Translations under genes and position numbers: made by a program
Part shown: positions 34,440 through 43,448 of the stretch, piece by piece
How positions within the stretch are numbered: position 1 is the stretch's first letter
Layout: every line of letters begins with the position of its first letter
Assembly (NCBI RefSeq): GCF_002237595.1
Contig: NZ_CP022529.1
Coordinates: 5,796,001-5,860,000, forward strand
Source of the DNA: Labrenzia sp. VG12
GTDB lineage: Bacteria; Pseudomonadota; Alphaproteobacteria; Rhizobiales; Stappiaceae
Direction of reading: 5' to 3'
DNA: 64,000 bases
Notes under the pieces: generated by a model
Seen by the model: only the letters and a program-made list of their open reading frames with translations
What the model was told of the DNA's origin: nothing
The model's database searches: none

Positions 34440-35594
34440 ATGGCGGGTAACATGGCCGATCAGTCTTCGAACGAACCTCATGCCACCGAGAATGGCAAAT
34501 CGGAACCGTCGGTCGATGCCCGCGTCATCGACATTGCCGTCCGGCTCGGGGTTCTCGGGCTGTTTGCCTATTTCTCGCTGCAGCTGATCGCACCGTTTTT
34601 CCTGTTCCTGCTCTGGGCGGTGGTGCTCACCGTCGCGCTTTACCCGGCCTATTCCTGGCTGGCGGGCAAGCTGGGGGGGCGGAAGGTCCTGTCGGCGATC
34701 CTTCTAACGCTCCTGTGCCTTGCCATCGTTGTTGGACCGGTGGCCGTGCTCGTGGTCAGTCTCGTGGAAACGCTGCAGGGCTGGTACCAGAGCCTGACCA
34801 CAGGTGGTCTGAAAATGCCGGTATTGCCGGAAAGAGTGGCCACACTGCCCCTCATCGGCAGCAAAATTGCGGACTTCTGGCAGACGGCCGGGCAGGGGCT
34901 GGAGGCGCTCTTTGCCAAGATCGGTCCGATGGTGGTGCCGGCCGGTGGACGGATCCTGTCCGTCCTGGCTTCCTTGAGCGGATCCATCCTGTTTTTTGTT
35001 GTCTCGATCATCCTCGCCGGCTGCCTCTTCGTGCCGGGCCCGTCCCTGGCCAGAGGCGCGAAACGCGTTGCCGACCGGATCATCGCACCACGCGGTGCGG
35101 AATTCGTGGACCTGGCGGGCGCAACAATCCGCAACGTCTCGCGCGGCGTGATCGGCGTTGCCGTCATTCAGGGGCTCTTGACCGGCATCTTGCTGATCGC
35201 CTTTGCCGTGCCGCTGGCCGGTCTCCTGACCTTCGTCGCCCTGTTCCTGTGCATCATCCAGATCGGTCCGGCTCTGGTGATCCTACCGACCATCATCTGG
35301 GCCTGGAGTTCCTGGGACCTGGTGCCGGCGCTGCTCTTCACCGTTCTCATGGTTCCGGTGATGCTGGTCGACAACGTGCTTCGGCCGATCCTTATGTCGC
35401 GCGGTCTGGACGTGCCGATGCTGGTGATCCTGATCGGCGTGCTGGGCGGCACGATTGCCCACGGGTTGCTGGGCCTGTTTCTCGGGCCTGTCATTCTGGC
35501 GGTGTTCTATGAGCTGGTCATTGCCTGGGTGAAAGTCGGCGAAGAAGAGAGGGGCGGGGCCGAAGCACCCGGAACCGAACGGGAAGGGCAATAA
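34440..35594 (+). CDS. AI-2E family transporter
   Basis: This 384-residue polytopic membrane protein belongs to the AI-2E/PerM family: an N-terminal pair of helices (LGLFAYFSLQLIAPFFLFLLWAVVL), a central periplasmic or amphipathic segment (about 95-170) and a C-terminal helix cluster ending GLLGLFLGPVILAVFYELV. Functions in the family include export of AI-2 and Na+(Li+)/H+ antiport, so a quorum-sensing role should not be assumed. ATG 34440 (MAGNMADQ) or ATG 34452 are both reasonable; the frame is open further upstream. The 296 bases before it hold no gene I can support. Confidence 0.85.
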   Translation: MAGNMADQSSNEPHATENGKSEPSVDARVIDIAVRLGVLGLFAYFSLQLIAPFFLFLLWAVVLTVALYPAYSWLAGKLGGRKVLSAILLTLLCLAIVVGPVAVLVVSLVETLQGWYQSLTTGGLKMPVLPERVATLPLIGSKIADFWQTAGQGLEALFAKIGPMVVPAGGRILSVLASLSGSILFFVVSIILAGCLFVPGPSLARGAKRVADRIIAPRGAEFVDLAGATIRNVSRGVIGVAVIQGLLTGILLIAFAVPLAGLLTFVALFLCIIQIGPALVILPTIIWAWSSWDLVPALLFTVLMVPVMLVDNVLRPILMSRGLDVPMLVILIGVLGGTIAHGLLGLFLGPVILAVFYELVIAWVKVGEEERGGAEAPGTEREGQ

Positions 35595-35603
35595 GGACGG
35601 CAC

Positions 35604-35711
35604 ATGAGCAAGGAGCTCGACACTTTTCTGCGCAAGGAGTTGCGCAAGACGATCATTCTGGCAGCGGTCGCAATTGCGGTGCTGGCCTGGGTGGGCTACC
35701 GGCTGATTTGA
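35604..35711 (+). CDS. 35-residue single-span membrane protein
   Basis: ATG 35604 opens a 35-codon frame ending TGA at 35711, 9 bases after the AI-2E transporter stop, with AAGGA 6 bases before the start. The product begins MSKELDTFLRKELRKTI, an amphipathic charged head with alternating K/E, followed by about 17 hydrophobic residues (IILAAVAIAVLAWVGY) and ends RLI. This is the standard look of a small inner-membrane protein, possibly a subunit or regulator of the transporter. I do not recognise a family. Confidence 0.6.
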   Translation: MSKELDTFLRKELRKTIILAAVAIAVLAWVGYRLI

Positions 35712-35850
35712 GTTTTCGGGAATGTCTGGGTCTGCTGTCCAGGTGCCATGCCGTATTGAAAGCGGCTGCCTGCAATTCACGCCACCAGCGAAGGTGTTGA
35801 GGCAGGTTGTCCTGGAAAGCGTTCAGGGGCATTGATTATCTGGCTTTTTT

Positions 35851-36213
35851 TTGGATGACGTCGTCGTGGATAGACTAAGCAGGTACCTGTTGTGGCAACG
35901 GTTGAAGTCCATTGTCATTGTGTCGGCGATCATTGGTCCATTGCTCGCACTTGTCATTTTCGTGCTGACAAAACAAACGCAGTTCGCCGAGCTGCCCTAT
36001 ACCGAGCTGCGCGGAACACTGCTGCACCACACGAGAGTGCAAAACGACGAAGGCTCGCACGTCGCTTACCTGCGCGTACGGCTTGAGGATGGCAAGGAAA
36101 TCAGGATCAGGGCTTACAAGCCGACACTTCCACCTGTGGGTACAGAGATCACACTTCTTGCGCGTCAGTTGCCGAGTGGAAAAATGAGATACTCACTGCC
36201 GTTCAACCAGTAG
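35851..36213 (+). CDS. Membrane-anchored protein of unknown function
   Basis: This 120-residue protein has a basic head (residues 8-19), one hydrophobic span (about 20-40, IVIVSAIIGPLLALVIFVLT) and a soluble C-terminal part of about 80 residues with a beta-rich pattern (AYLRVRLEDGKEIRIRAY). The tail resembles a small OB-like or DUF3592-like domain, but that is only an impression. The first possible start is TTG 35851; GTG 35866 is also possible. The function is unknown. Confidence 0.55.
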   Translation: MDDVVVDRLSRYLLWQRLKSIVIVSAIIGPLLALVIFVLTKQTQFAELPYTELRGTLLHHTRVQNDEGSHVAYLRVRLEDGKEIRIRAYKPTLPPVGTEITLLARQLPSGKMRYSLPFNQ

Positions 36214-36258
36214 AGCGGATGCGTTGAAGCCGGCGGCAACACCGCAATGGGACCGGTG

Positions 36259-36996
36259 TCAGTCCCCGACGAGCCGCGTCGCCGTGAACGGGAACAGGCG
36301 GTCATTGCCCAGCATGAACACCGAGAACTGGCGGCGGCGGAAGATCATGCTGTAGGCCTTGTCGGTGACATTGAGGCCGCCGGTCAGGGCGCCAAAGGCC
36401 GGCAGGACCAGACGGGAGCCGTCGGTGACGAAGCAGGCGCGGCGGATCGACCGGCCGAAACGGCGCACGCGGGCCGCAGGATGCAAATGACCGCAGACTT
36501 CACCGGCCGCTTCCGAGGAGCCGACCTTTTCGATCGGTTCGTGGCGAAAGGTCAGCGGCCCGATGGTGATTTCCTCCACCGTCACGCCACAGAGCCTGAC
36601 CGGAGCAACCGGGTCGTGATTGCCGGTGACCCAGATCCATTCTCGGCCGAGCTGCAACGTCGTCAGCATGGCGCGGTAGGGGGCGGGCAGGCGGTCGGAG
36701 CCGTCCGGATCGTGGAAACTGTCTCCAAGGCAGATGACGCAGGCCGGATCGAACGTGTCGATGACACCTGCGAGTTTCTCCAGCGTCGCGCCGGTATCGT
36801 AAGGTGGCAGCATCACGCCACGGCGGGCATAGCTGGAGCCTTTTTCCAGATGCAGGTCGGCGACGATGAGAATGGATTCATCCGGCCACCACAGGACACC
36901 GCTGTCATGCAGGCCGACCAGCTGACCGTTGATCTGAATGTCATGACACACCGGCGCAGCAGCATATTTGCGCAAATGAGATGTCAGGGCACTCAT
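36259..36996 (-). CDS. pdeM: Ligase-associated DNA damage response endonuclease PdeM
   Basis: This 245-residue calcineurin-like metallophosphoesterase has the motif series complete: ADLHLEKG (DxH), LGDSFHD (GDxxxD), GNHD and CGHLHP. PdeM is one of the four proteins (helicase, exonuclease, endonuclease, ATP-dependent ligase) of the bacterial ligase-associated damage-response set. The ATG overlaps the stop of the helicase gene by four bases, so the two are translationally coupled. The cognate ligase lies about 13 kb away. Confidence 0.92.
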   Translation of the reverse strand: MSALTSHLRKYAAAPVCHDIQINGQLVGLHDSGVLWWPDESILIVADLHLEKGSSYARRGVMLPPYDTGATLEKLAGVIDTFDPACVICLGDSFHDPDGSDRLPAPYRAMLTTLQLGREWIWVTGNHDPVAPVRLCGVTVEEITIGPLTFRHEPIEKVGSSEAAGEVCGHLHPAARVRRFGRSIRRACFVTDGSRLVLPAFGALTGGLNVTDKAYSMIFRRRQFSVFMLGNDRLFPFTATRLVGD

Positions 36997-39497
36997 TCCA
37001 TGGCCTCCAGGATCATTTCTTCCGCCGCGTCCGCCAGCAGCGTGTCGATGGCTTCCCCGTAGACCGGTTCCTTGCCGATTTCCAGCAGAATGGGCACCGC
37101 GAGGGGAGAGACATGTGGAAGACCAGTATGCGTGATTCGTCCGCGAATTCTGGCAAGAAGTTCCCCCAGTCGCGAGATATCCAGAAGTCCTTCGGCTGCA
37201 TCGTTCCAGGTGGCCTTGAGCAGGATGTGATCGGGCTCGTGGGCGCGCAGGACATCGTAGATCAGATCCGAGGAAACGGTGACCTGCCGTCCCGTTTTTT
37301 CCAGTCCCGGATGGCGTCGCTCGATCAGCCCGGCAATCACCGCGCAGTTGCGGAATGTGCGTTTCATCAGACTGGATTCAGCCAGCCAGGCATCGAGATC
37401 GTCCCCGAGAATGTCTTCTTCGAACAGTTGGTCGAGCGGGATCTTGCCGGACGAGAACAGCAAGGAGAGATCGCCGAGGCCCCAGACCGAGAGGGCATAG
37501 TCATTGGCGACAAATCCGAGCGGGCGGGCCCCCAGCCGTTCAAGCCGTTTTGTCAGGAGCATGCCGAGGGTCTGATGGGCCAGCCGGCCCTCGAACGGAT
37601 AACACACCATGTAGTGCTTGTTGGCGCGAGGAAAGGTTTCCACCAGCAGCCCGTCCCGTGCCGGCAGCACTGACTTGTCCTTCTGGATCTCCAGCCACTC
37701 CCGGACCTGGTCCGGCAGGGCTTTCCATGATGAAGGCGTTGCCAGCATGGTCCTGACACCTTCGGCCAGATAGGTGGAGAGCGGAAACTTGCCACCCATA
37801 TAGGACGGGATCATCGGGTTGTCAGATTTGGTGCGTGAGACATAGGCCTCGTTTTCGCGCAGGCCCTCGAAGCGCACGACCTCACCGCCGAATAGAAACG
37901 TGTCGCCCGGCGACATCTGTTCGATGAAATACTCTTCCATCTCGCCAAGCACCCGGCCGCCACGGCCGACCGGCGTGCGCCGTCCGTCGGCTTTCGAGCG
38001 CACCAGCCGAACCTTCAGCATCGGCGCTTCGACAATGGTGCCGACATTGAGCCGGTACTGTTGGGCAATCTTTGGATGGGCGATCCGCCAGAGCCCGTCC
38101 TTGCCTTTCCGCAGCTTGGCATACTGGTCGTAGCTCTTGAGCGCATAGCCGCCGGTCGCCACGAAGTCGAGCACGCTTTCAAAAGTCTCCCAGGTGAGGT
38201 GCCGGTAGGTCTCCGACGACCGGATCTCTTCATAAGTTGCCAACGCGTCGAGCGGGTCGGCGCAGGCGAGGCCGAGCAGGTGTTGGGCCAGCACATCAAG
38301 CGCCCCTTGTCGCAGGGGCGGGGTGTCCTGCTCTCCGCGTTTGGAGGCCGCCAGCGCGGCCTGGCACTCCAGCACCTCAAACCGGTTGGAGGGGATCAGA
38401 ATGGCCTTGGACGGTTCGTCCATCCGGTGATTGGCACGACCGATCCGCTGTGCCAGCCGGCTGGCCCCTTTCGGCGCGCCAATATTGATGACCAGGTCGA
38501 TGTCGCCCCAGTCGATGCCCATGTCGAGCGACGATGTCGCGACAACGGCGCGCAAGCCACCGGAGGCCATGGCCGCTTCCACCTTGCGACGCTGACCGAC
38601 ATCGAGCGAGCCGTGGTGAAGCGCGATTGGCAGCGTGTCGTCGTTGATCCGCCAAAGCTCCTGGAACACCATTTCCGCCTGGCTTCGGGTGTTCACGAAC
38701 AAAAGGGAGACATTGTGTTTCTTGATCTGTTCATAGATATCGCGCACCGCGTAGCGCGAGGAATGGCCGGACCAGGGGACCCGTTCCTCGCTGTCGAGGA
38801 TGGAGATGTCCGGTTGGGCGCCGCCGACCACCTGGACCATATGCGACAGGCTGCGGCCGTCCGCTTCCGGCTGATCGACCAGATAGGCCCTGAGATCATC
38901 CGGTTCGGCAACCGTTGCCGACAGGCCGATGGTCCTGAGCCCCGGTGCGAGGCGCCGCAGACGTGCAAGGCCGAGCGCCAGGAGATCGCCGCGCTTGGAG
39001 GTCACCAGCGCGTGCAGCTCGTCGAGTATGACGGTTTTCAGAGACGCGAAGAGCCGGGCCGAGGCCGGGTCCGACAGGAGCAGCGCGATTTGCTCCGGTG
39101 TGGTCAAAAGGATATCCGGCGGGTTCAGTTTCTGCCGCTGGCGCTTGTGAGAGGGCGTGTCGCCGGTGCGTGTTTCCAGCTTGACCGGCAGGCCCATTTC
39201 CGAAACAGGAGCCTCGAGGTTGCGGGCAATGTCGACGGCGAGCGCCTTCAGCGGCGAGATATAGAGTGTGTGAATGCCGCTTCCACCCGCCCCCGGTTTG
39301 CGTTTACCACGGGCCTCCAGCTCAACGAGACTGGGCAAAAAACCGGCGAGCGTCTTGCCGGCACCGGTGGGGGCGATCAGCAGCGTGGAATGACCCTGGG
39401 CAAGATGATCGATCAGCTGCAACTGATGCGGCCGAGGCGCCCAGCCTCGCGCGGCAAACCAGCTCTGGAACCGATTGGGAAGCAGCTGCACGTCCAT
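36993..39497 (-). CDS. Ligase-associated DNA damage response DEXH-box helicase (Lhr-type)
   Basis: This 834-residue superfamily 2 DNA helicase of the Lhr-Core type has Walker A LLIAPTGAGKT near residue 40, the DEXH box ILDELHAL, LSATV (motif III) and motif VI around HRMDEP and QRIGRANH, followed by the Lhr winged-helix and beta-barrel parts. I chose ATG 39497 (MDVQLLPNRFQSWF), where family similarity begins. An in-frame ATG at 39578 would add 27 residues. Still longer readings run into the repeat at 39636-39749 and are not credible. The last bases overlap pdeM. Confidence 0.92.
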   Translation of the reverse strand: MDVQLLPNRFQSWFAARGWAPRPHQLQLIDHLAQGHSTLLIAPTGAGKTLAGFLPSLVELEARGKRKPGAGGSGIHTLYISPLKALAVDIARNLEAPVSEMGLPVKLETRTGDTPSHKRQRQKLNPPDILLTTPEQIALLLSDPASARLFASLKTVILDELHALVTSKRGDLLALGLARLRRLAPGLRTIGLSATVAEPDDLRAYLVDQPEADGRSLSHMVQVVGGAQPDISILDSEERVPWSGHSSRYAVRDIYEQIKKHNVSLLFVNTRSQAEMVFQELWRINDDTLPIALHHGSLDVGQRRKVEAAMASGGLRAVVATSSLDMGIDWGDIDLVINIGAPKGASRLAQRIGRANHRMDEPSKAILIPSNRFEVLECQAALAASKRGEQDTPPLRQGALDVLAQHLLGLACADPLDALATYEEIRSSETYRHLTWETFESVLDFVATGGYALKSYDQYAKLRKGKDGLWRIAHPKIAQQYRLNVGTIVEAPMLKVRLVRSKADGRRTPVGRGGRVLGEMEEYFIEQMSPGDTFLFGGEVVRFEGLRENEAYVSRTKSDNPMIPSYMGGKFPLSTYLAEGVRTMLATPSSWKALPDQVREWLEIQKDKSVLPARDGLLVETFPRANKHYMVCYPFEGRLAHQTLGMLLTKRLERLGARPLGFVANDYALSVWGLGDLSLLFSSGKIPLDQLFEEDILGDDLDAWLAESSLMKRTFRNCAVIAGLIERRHPGLEKTGRQVTVSSDLIYDVLRAHEPDHILLKATWNDAAEGLLDISRLGELLARIRGRITHTGLPHVSPLAVPILLEIGKEPVYGEAIDTLLADAAEEMILEAME

Positions 39498-39832
39498 CAG
39501 CCTGTTGTAGGTGAGCCGCCCGCAAAAGGCGAGAGGGCAGGGGGAAATTTGTTCTGCTTGTGTTCTTGTGAGGCTCATTGTTGAAATGCGGAGCGCGAAA
39601 GTTGCTGGAAGAGCGCTCGATGCCGTTCTGGCACCTGTCATCCCCGCGAATGCGGGGACCCGGGAACATGCTGCGACTCTTTTGAAAAAAGAACGGCTGC
39701 CCGGGCGTCCTGGGTCCCGGATCTCCGCTGTGCTTCGTCCGGGATGACAACCGGATAAACTTTGTAAACTGTGCACAAAACGACCACGGACCAGCACTGA
39801 CAAACCCGCTCAAGAGACCTATTAATTTCAGA
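39498..39832. other. Divergent helicase/exonuclease intergenic region
   Basis: This 335-base region separates the Lhr-type helicase from the divergent exonuclease gene. It contains the 114-bp repeat at 39636-39749. Promoters for both genes must lie here, but I cannot pick them out. Confidence 0.5.
39636..39749. repeat. Composite intergenic palindromic repeat (114 bp)
   Basis: The element is bounded by 9-bp inverted ends TGTCATCCC / GGGATGACA. Inside are a CCCCGC-GAAT-GCGGGG hairpin (39642-39657) and a CCCGGA...TCCGGG arm (39714-39743). The wording (CATCCCCGCGAATGCGGGGACCC; CTGGGTCCCGGATCTCCGC) is that of dispersed repeats common between genes in alphaproteobacteria. No coding frame is supported, although the helicase frame stays open through it. 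Confidence 0.7.
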
Positions 39833-40855
39833 ATGATCGACCTCCTCACACTCACGCCGGAAGGCCTCTATTCCGCCGAAGCCGGTGCGCATATCGACCC
39901 GGTCCGCCCGGTTGAAAAGGCCATCATCACGCATGGTCATGCCGATCATGCCCGGGCAGGGCACGGCGCGGTGCTGGCGACCCGGCAGACGCTCGACATC
40001 ATGGCCATCCGCTACGGCGAGAATTTTTGCGGTCAGGCACAGGAGATCGGCTATGGGGAAACGCTGCAGGTTGGCGGAGTGTCGGTCACCCTGCACCCGG
40101 CCGGGCACGTTCTGGGCTCCGCACAGGTTCTGTTGGCAGCGAAGGGGCGGCGAACCGTTGTGTCCGGTGATTACAAGCGACAGGCCGATCCGACCTGCGC
40201 CAGTTTCGAGCTTGTGCCCTGCGACACTTTCGTGACGGAAGCGACGTTCGGCTTGCCGGTGTTTCGTCATCCGCCCGCCTCGGAGGAAATCGGCAAACTG
40301 CTTGCGTCTTTGGATCTGTTTCCCGAACAGACGCATCTTGTCGGCGCCTACGCGCTTGGCAAGGCGCAGCGCGTGATTGGTGAATTGAGAGCAGCCGGTT
40401 ATGGCAAGACCATCTTTCTTCACGGTGCCCTGGAAAAGCTGACGGCTTATTACGAAAGCCAGGGCATTGCGCTCGGGCCGGTCGAGCCGGTCGGAAAACG
40501 CGGCAAGGAACTTGCGGGCGAAATCGTGCTCTGTCCGCCCGGCCAGTTGAGCGACCGCTGGGCCCGACGCTTCGGCGACCCGGTCGCCGCGATGGCCTCC
40601 GGATGGATGCGCGTGCGGGCAAGGGCGCGCCAGCGCGGGGCGGAACTGCCGTTGATCCTGTCCGATCATGCCGACTGGGACGATCTGTGCCGAACGATCC
40701 TGGAGACCGGCGCCGAACAGATCTGGGTCACCCACGGTGCTGAGGAGGCACTTGTCCACTGGTGTGAATTGAATGGACGAAATGCTCGCCCCCTCAATAT
40801 GATAGGCTATGATGACGGCGAGGACACCGACGCAGCGCCGGTTACAGAACCTTAA
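39833..40855 (+). CDS. Ligase-associated DNA exonuclease (metallo-beta-lactamase fold)
   Basis: This 340-residue SNM1/CPSF-like nuclease has the metal motif ITHGHADHARAGH near residue 32-44, then a histidine in LHPAGHVLGSA, an aspartate in VSGDYKRQ, and the C-terminal SDHADWD and VTHGAEEA segments. It is the exonuclease member of the ligase-associated repair set, oriented away from the helicase/pdeM pair across 335 bases. It begins MIDLLTLTPEGLY at ATG 39833. Confidence 0.92.
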   Translation: MIDLLTLTPEGLYSAEAGAHIDPVRPVEKAIITHGHADHARAGHGAVLATRQTLDIMAIRYGENFCGQAQEIGYGETLQVGGVSVTLHPAGHVLGSAQVLLAAKGRRTVVSGDYKRQADPTCASFELVPCDTFVTEATFGLPVFRHPPASEEIGKLLASLDLFPEQTHLVGAYALGKAQRVIGELRAAGYGKTIFLHGALEKLTAYYESQGIALGPVEPVGKRGKELAGEIVLCPPGQLSDRWARRFGDPVAAMASGWMRVRARARQRGAELPLILSDHADWDDLCRTILETGAEQIWVTHGAEEALVHWCELNGRNARPLNMIGYDDGEDTDAAPVTEP

Positions 40856-40904
40856 ACCGACCCGCGCTAGTCAACCGGTGGTTCAATCCTTTGGGGAGGC
40901 ACGC

Positions 40905-41348
40905 ATGGCGGACGACGGTGGATATCAGGGAGCCGGCAATGGTTCGACCAATGGCGCCGGGGCGGACAGCAACGGCGATGCCGAAGAGGCGATTGCCCAG
41001 CTTTTTGACGACTATCAGGCCGGCTTCAACGACTATGATATTGACCGCATCTGCGACTGCTTCGCGCTGCCGGCGATCATCTGGCAGCATGAAAAGGGCC
41101 ACGTCTTCAACGACGACGAAGAGCTGATCGAAAACATAGAGGCTCTCTTAAAGGCGCTGGAAAAAGAAGGCGTCAGCCATTCCGACTTTCACGTTGTCTC
41201 GAGCCATGTCAGCGGTTCGACCGCACTGGTAACCCTCGACTGGACCCAGGAAAGCTCGGACGGTGAAGCGGTTTTCGAATTCACCTGCCATTATCAGCTG
41301 ATCCAGGACGGTGCCGACTGGGTCATTGCCTGTATCGTCAATGAATAG
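40905..41348 (+). CDS. SnoaL/NTF2-like protein of unknown function
   Basis: The protein has 147 residues. After a glycine/aspartate-rich head (residues 1-28), it has the alpha+beta cone fold of the SnoaL/NTF2-like group: AIAQLFDDYQAGFNDYDIDRICDCFALPAIIW, then beta strands TALVTLDWTQES and EFTCHYQLIQDGADWVIACIV. I chose ATG 40905 with GGGGAGGC upstream. Its stop overlaps the start of the beta-helix protein gene by 8 bases, so they are coupled. The fold includes enzymes and binding proteins, and no catalytic residues can be picked out here. Confidence 0.75.
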   Translation: MADDGGYQGAGNGSTNGAGADSNGDAEEAIAQLFDDYQAGFNDYDIDRICDCFALPAIIWQHEKGHVFNDDEELIENIEALLKALEKEGVSHSDFHVVSSHVSGSTALVTLDWTQESSDGEAVFEFTCHYQLIQDGADWVIACIVNE

Positions 41349-42726
41349 TCGCGGTGTGTTGCTCCGCATTGCCGGTTGTTTGCTGGTTGCCCTCACCGCA
41401 GCCGCAACAGCGGCGGAGGCCGCAGCCGAACCCGGCGCATTGACGCCCGCGCCTGAAGACCTGCGTGCATGTGAGCCGCCCGACATCGTTACCGGGTTAA
41501 CCCTTCTGGAGACCGGGTGCCGTTACACAAGCCCACTTGTCATCAGCCACAGCGATGTCCTGCTTGATTGCCGTGGGGCGACCATTGCCAGCATGACCCG
41601 GCGCGGGATCACAATTCGGCCGGGCTTGAAAAACGTGATCATCCGCGATTGCCGTCTGCACGACACGGGTGGTGTGCTGATCGAAGGCCAAACGCCGGCG
41701 GATGATGCCGCCGCCCGGGATGAGGCACGGGCCAATTCTTCGCAGGGCGTGGTGCTTGATCACCTGACCATCACGAGTTCCTACATGACCGGCGTCTTCG
41801 TCGATCACTATGTGGTCGGTGCGACGATCCGCAATTCGATCGTTGAAGACGGCCACCATGTGGGCGTCTATCTGGAACACGGATCGCAGAAAAACGTCGT
41901 TTCAGGCAATCTTATCCGCAACAATGGCCTGTTCACCAACCGGGGCATTCGCCGGATTGGCCCGACACGCAGAGAAGGGCTGTCCGTCGACGGCTCGGCG
42001 TTTAATCTGATTGAAGACAACGTGTTTGATGGCAACGCGTTCGGTGGCATCTTTCATTACAAGAACTGTTGGGAATTCCATACCACCAACCCTGAAAGCC
42101 GCCCGCGATTGCAAGGCTCAGACGGGAACGTCATCCGTGGTAACACGTTCCGCAACATGGACATCGGCATCTGGGTTGCATCCCGCCAGGCGCGTGACCT
42201 GGTAACCTGGGACTGCGGCGACCAAAGCCCCTACGAAAACCCTGTTCCGCTCACGATCATGATGTCAGAGCGCCCCTGGGGCGTGTCCGATGCTTTCCTC
42301 GGCTATCATTTCAATCCGGAACTGATCGCTGGGCTCGTTGACGACAGAGCACCGGAACCGCGCTGGCCGTTTCCGATGGCCCTTTATCTCTTTGAGGATT
42401 TCGCCAAGGACAACCGGTACGAAAACAACTGCTTCGAAGAGCTGAAAACAGGCATCCGCATAGAGGACGATGGCAACGTGGTTGCCGACAATCTTTTCAT
42501 AGGCGACTTTGAATATCTCTACCTGGGTAGCCCCTTCAGAGCCCGGTATCTGGACCGGCCATTGAGGGACACGGTTATAGAGGGAAACCTCGCGGTCTCC
42601 CCGTCGGGAAAGGGATTTCTGGAAAACAGTTTCCTTGCCGAAGGGGAGCATGTCGGCACCACGCTTAGCCAAAACGGTTCGGCGGCAACGCCGCATTGCC
42701 CTTCCCCGGCAGAAGCCCCTTCTTAA
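41341..42726 (+). CDS. Secreted right-handed beta-helix repeat protein
   Basis: This 461-residue protein has a signal peptide (residues 1-27, ending AEA). A right-handed parallel beta-helix follows, seen as repeated short N/I/G-rich turns: VLLDCRGATI, NVIIRDCRLHDTGGVLI, NSIVEDGHHVGVYLEHG, NVVSGNLIRNNG, NLIEDNVFDGN, GNVIRGNTFRNMDIGIWV and GNVVADNLFIGD. This is the NosD/pectate-lyase type of fold, used for polysaccharide binding or cleavage. No classic catalytic set is recognisable. It overlaps the SnoaL-like gene by 8 bases and precedes a convergent LprI/PAN gene. Confidence 0.8.
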   Translation: MNSRGVLLRIAGCLLVALTAAATAAEAAAEPGALTPAPEDLRACEPPDIVTGLTLLETGCRYTSPLVISHSDVLLDCRGATIASMTRRGITIRPGLKNVIIRDCRLHDTGGVLIEGQTPADDAAARDEARANSSQGVVLDHLTITSSYMTGVFVDHYVVGATIRNSIVEDGHHVGVYLEHGSQKNVVSGNLIRNNGLFTNRGIRRIGPTRREGLSVDGSAFNLIEDNVFDGNAFGGIFHYKNCWEFHTTNPESRPRLQGSDGNVIRGNTFRNMDIGIWVASRQARDLVTWDCGDQSPYENPVPLTIMMSERPWGVSDAFLGYHFNPELIAGLVDDRAPEPRWPFPMALYLFEDFAKDNRYENNCFEELKTGIRIEDDGNVVADNLFIGDFEYLYLGSPFRARYLDRPLRDTVIEGNLAVSPSGKGFLENSFLAEGEHVGTTLSQNGSAATPHCPSPAEAPS

Positions 42727-42736
42727 GCGAAGAAGT

Positions 42737-43378
42737 TCAGTTCCGCAGGCGCGGTGCGTAGAAATAGTGGTCGTATGGATTGCCCGGATAATCTGTCCGG
42801 AGTGAGCCGACATCTTCCTGGGCAACCGGCTGCACGTAACAGGCGCCATTGGTGCGATCGAAGTCGATGCTCTTGCACCAGGGCCTTTGAACGCAGATCG
42901 ACTTGCAGATGTCGAGAGTCATTCCGGGAAAGCTCTCCTGGTTGTGTCCCGGGATGCCGGCATTTGCGACCATGCCGAAACCATCCGCGCCGACGGATGG
43001 TGTGGCAGGTGCGGCAAACCCAGGTGCGTCCATGTGGTCCAGTTCTTCCTGCAGAAACGTGATCCGCTCCGAATACATGCTGGCATTGCACATATAGCTG
43101 TCTTCGCAGTCGTCGCGTGTGGCCAGCCATTCCGCATATTCACGCGCCATCTCGGCTTTTCCCTGCGCATCCAGGAAGCTGTAAAGCCGATCCGACAGCT
43201 CTCCGAGCTGGGCGTCCCGCCTGAGTAGATCTTCATCGGAACAGATGAAGGTCTCGTTGTTGGTTCTGGCAGCGTGGCAATCCATGTGGAAGTCTGGCGT
43301 GTCCTGAGCAGCAGTGGTGGTGGTTGCTGCCAGCAACAGGAATGCGGCGCCCGAAAAAGCAGTAAACGGATTTGTCAT
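42737..43378 (-). CDS. Exported LprI-like and PAN-domain protein
   Basis: This 213-residue protein has a signal peptide (about 1-25). An LprI/DUF1311-like domain (about 32-110) shows the expected cysteines and the C-x-E-x-x-IC / Q-x-x-W-L-x-x-RD-x-C pattern (NETFICSDEDLL, AEWLATRDDC). A C-terminal PAN/apple-like segment (about 150-205) follows with paired cysteines (DICKSICVQRPWCKSIDFDRTNGACYV). I chose ATG 43378, preceded by AGGGGGGAC. The protein is probably extracytoplasmic with disulfides, and its ligand is unknown. Confidence 0.68.
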   Translation of the reverse strand: MTNPFTAFSGAAFLLLAATTTTAAQDTPDFHMDCHAARTNNETFICSDEDLLRRDAQLGELSDRLYSFLDAQGKAEMAREYAEWLATRDDCEDSYMCNASMYSERITFLQEELDHMDAPGFAAPATPSVGADGFGMVANAGIPGHNQESFPGMTLDICKSICVQRPWCKSIDFDRTNGACYVQPVAQEDVGSLRTDYPGNPYDHYFYAPRLRN

Positions 43379-43448
43379 GTCGTCCCCCCTAACGATTTCA
43401 CCCAAGGTAACGGTGAGCGGAACGGGACGACAAGCCTGTTGAATGTGC

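Noticed and set aside
39498..39803. N-terminal extension of the helicase to 39803
   Set aside because: The extra frame runs through a dispersed repeat and has no family similarity. ATG 39497 fits the family start.
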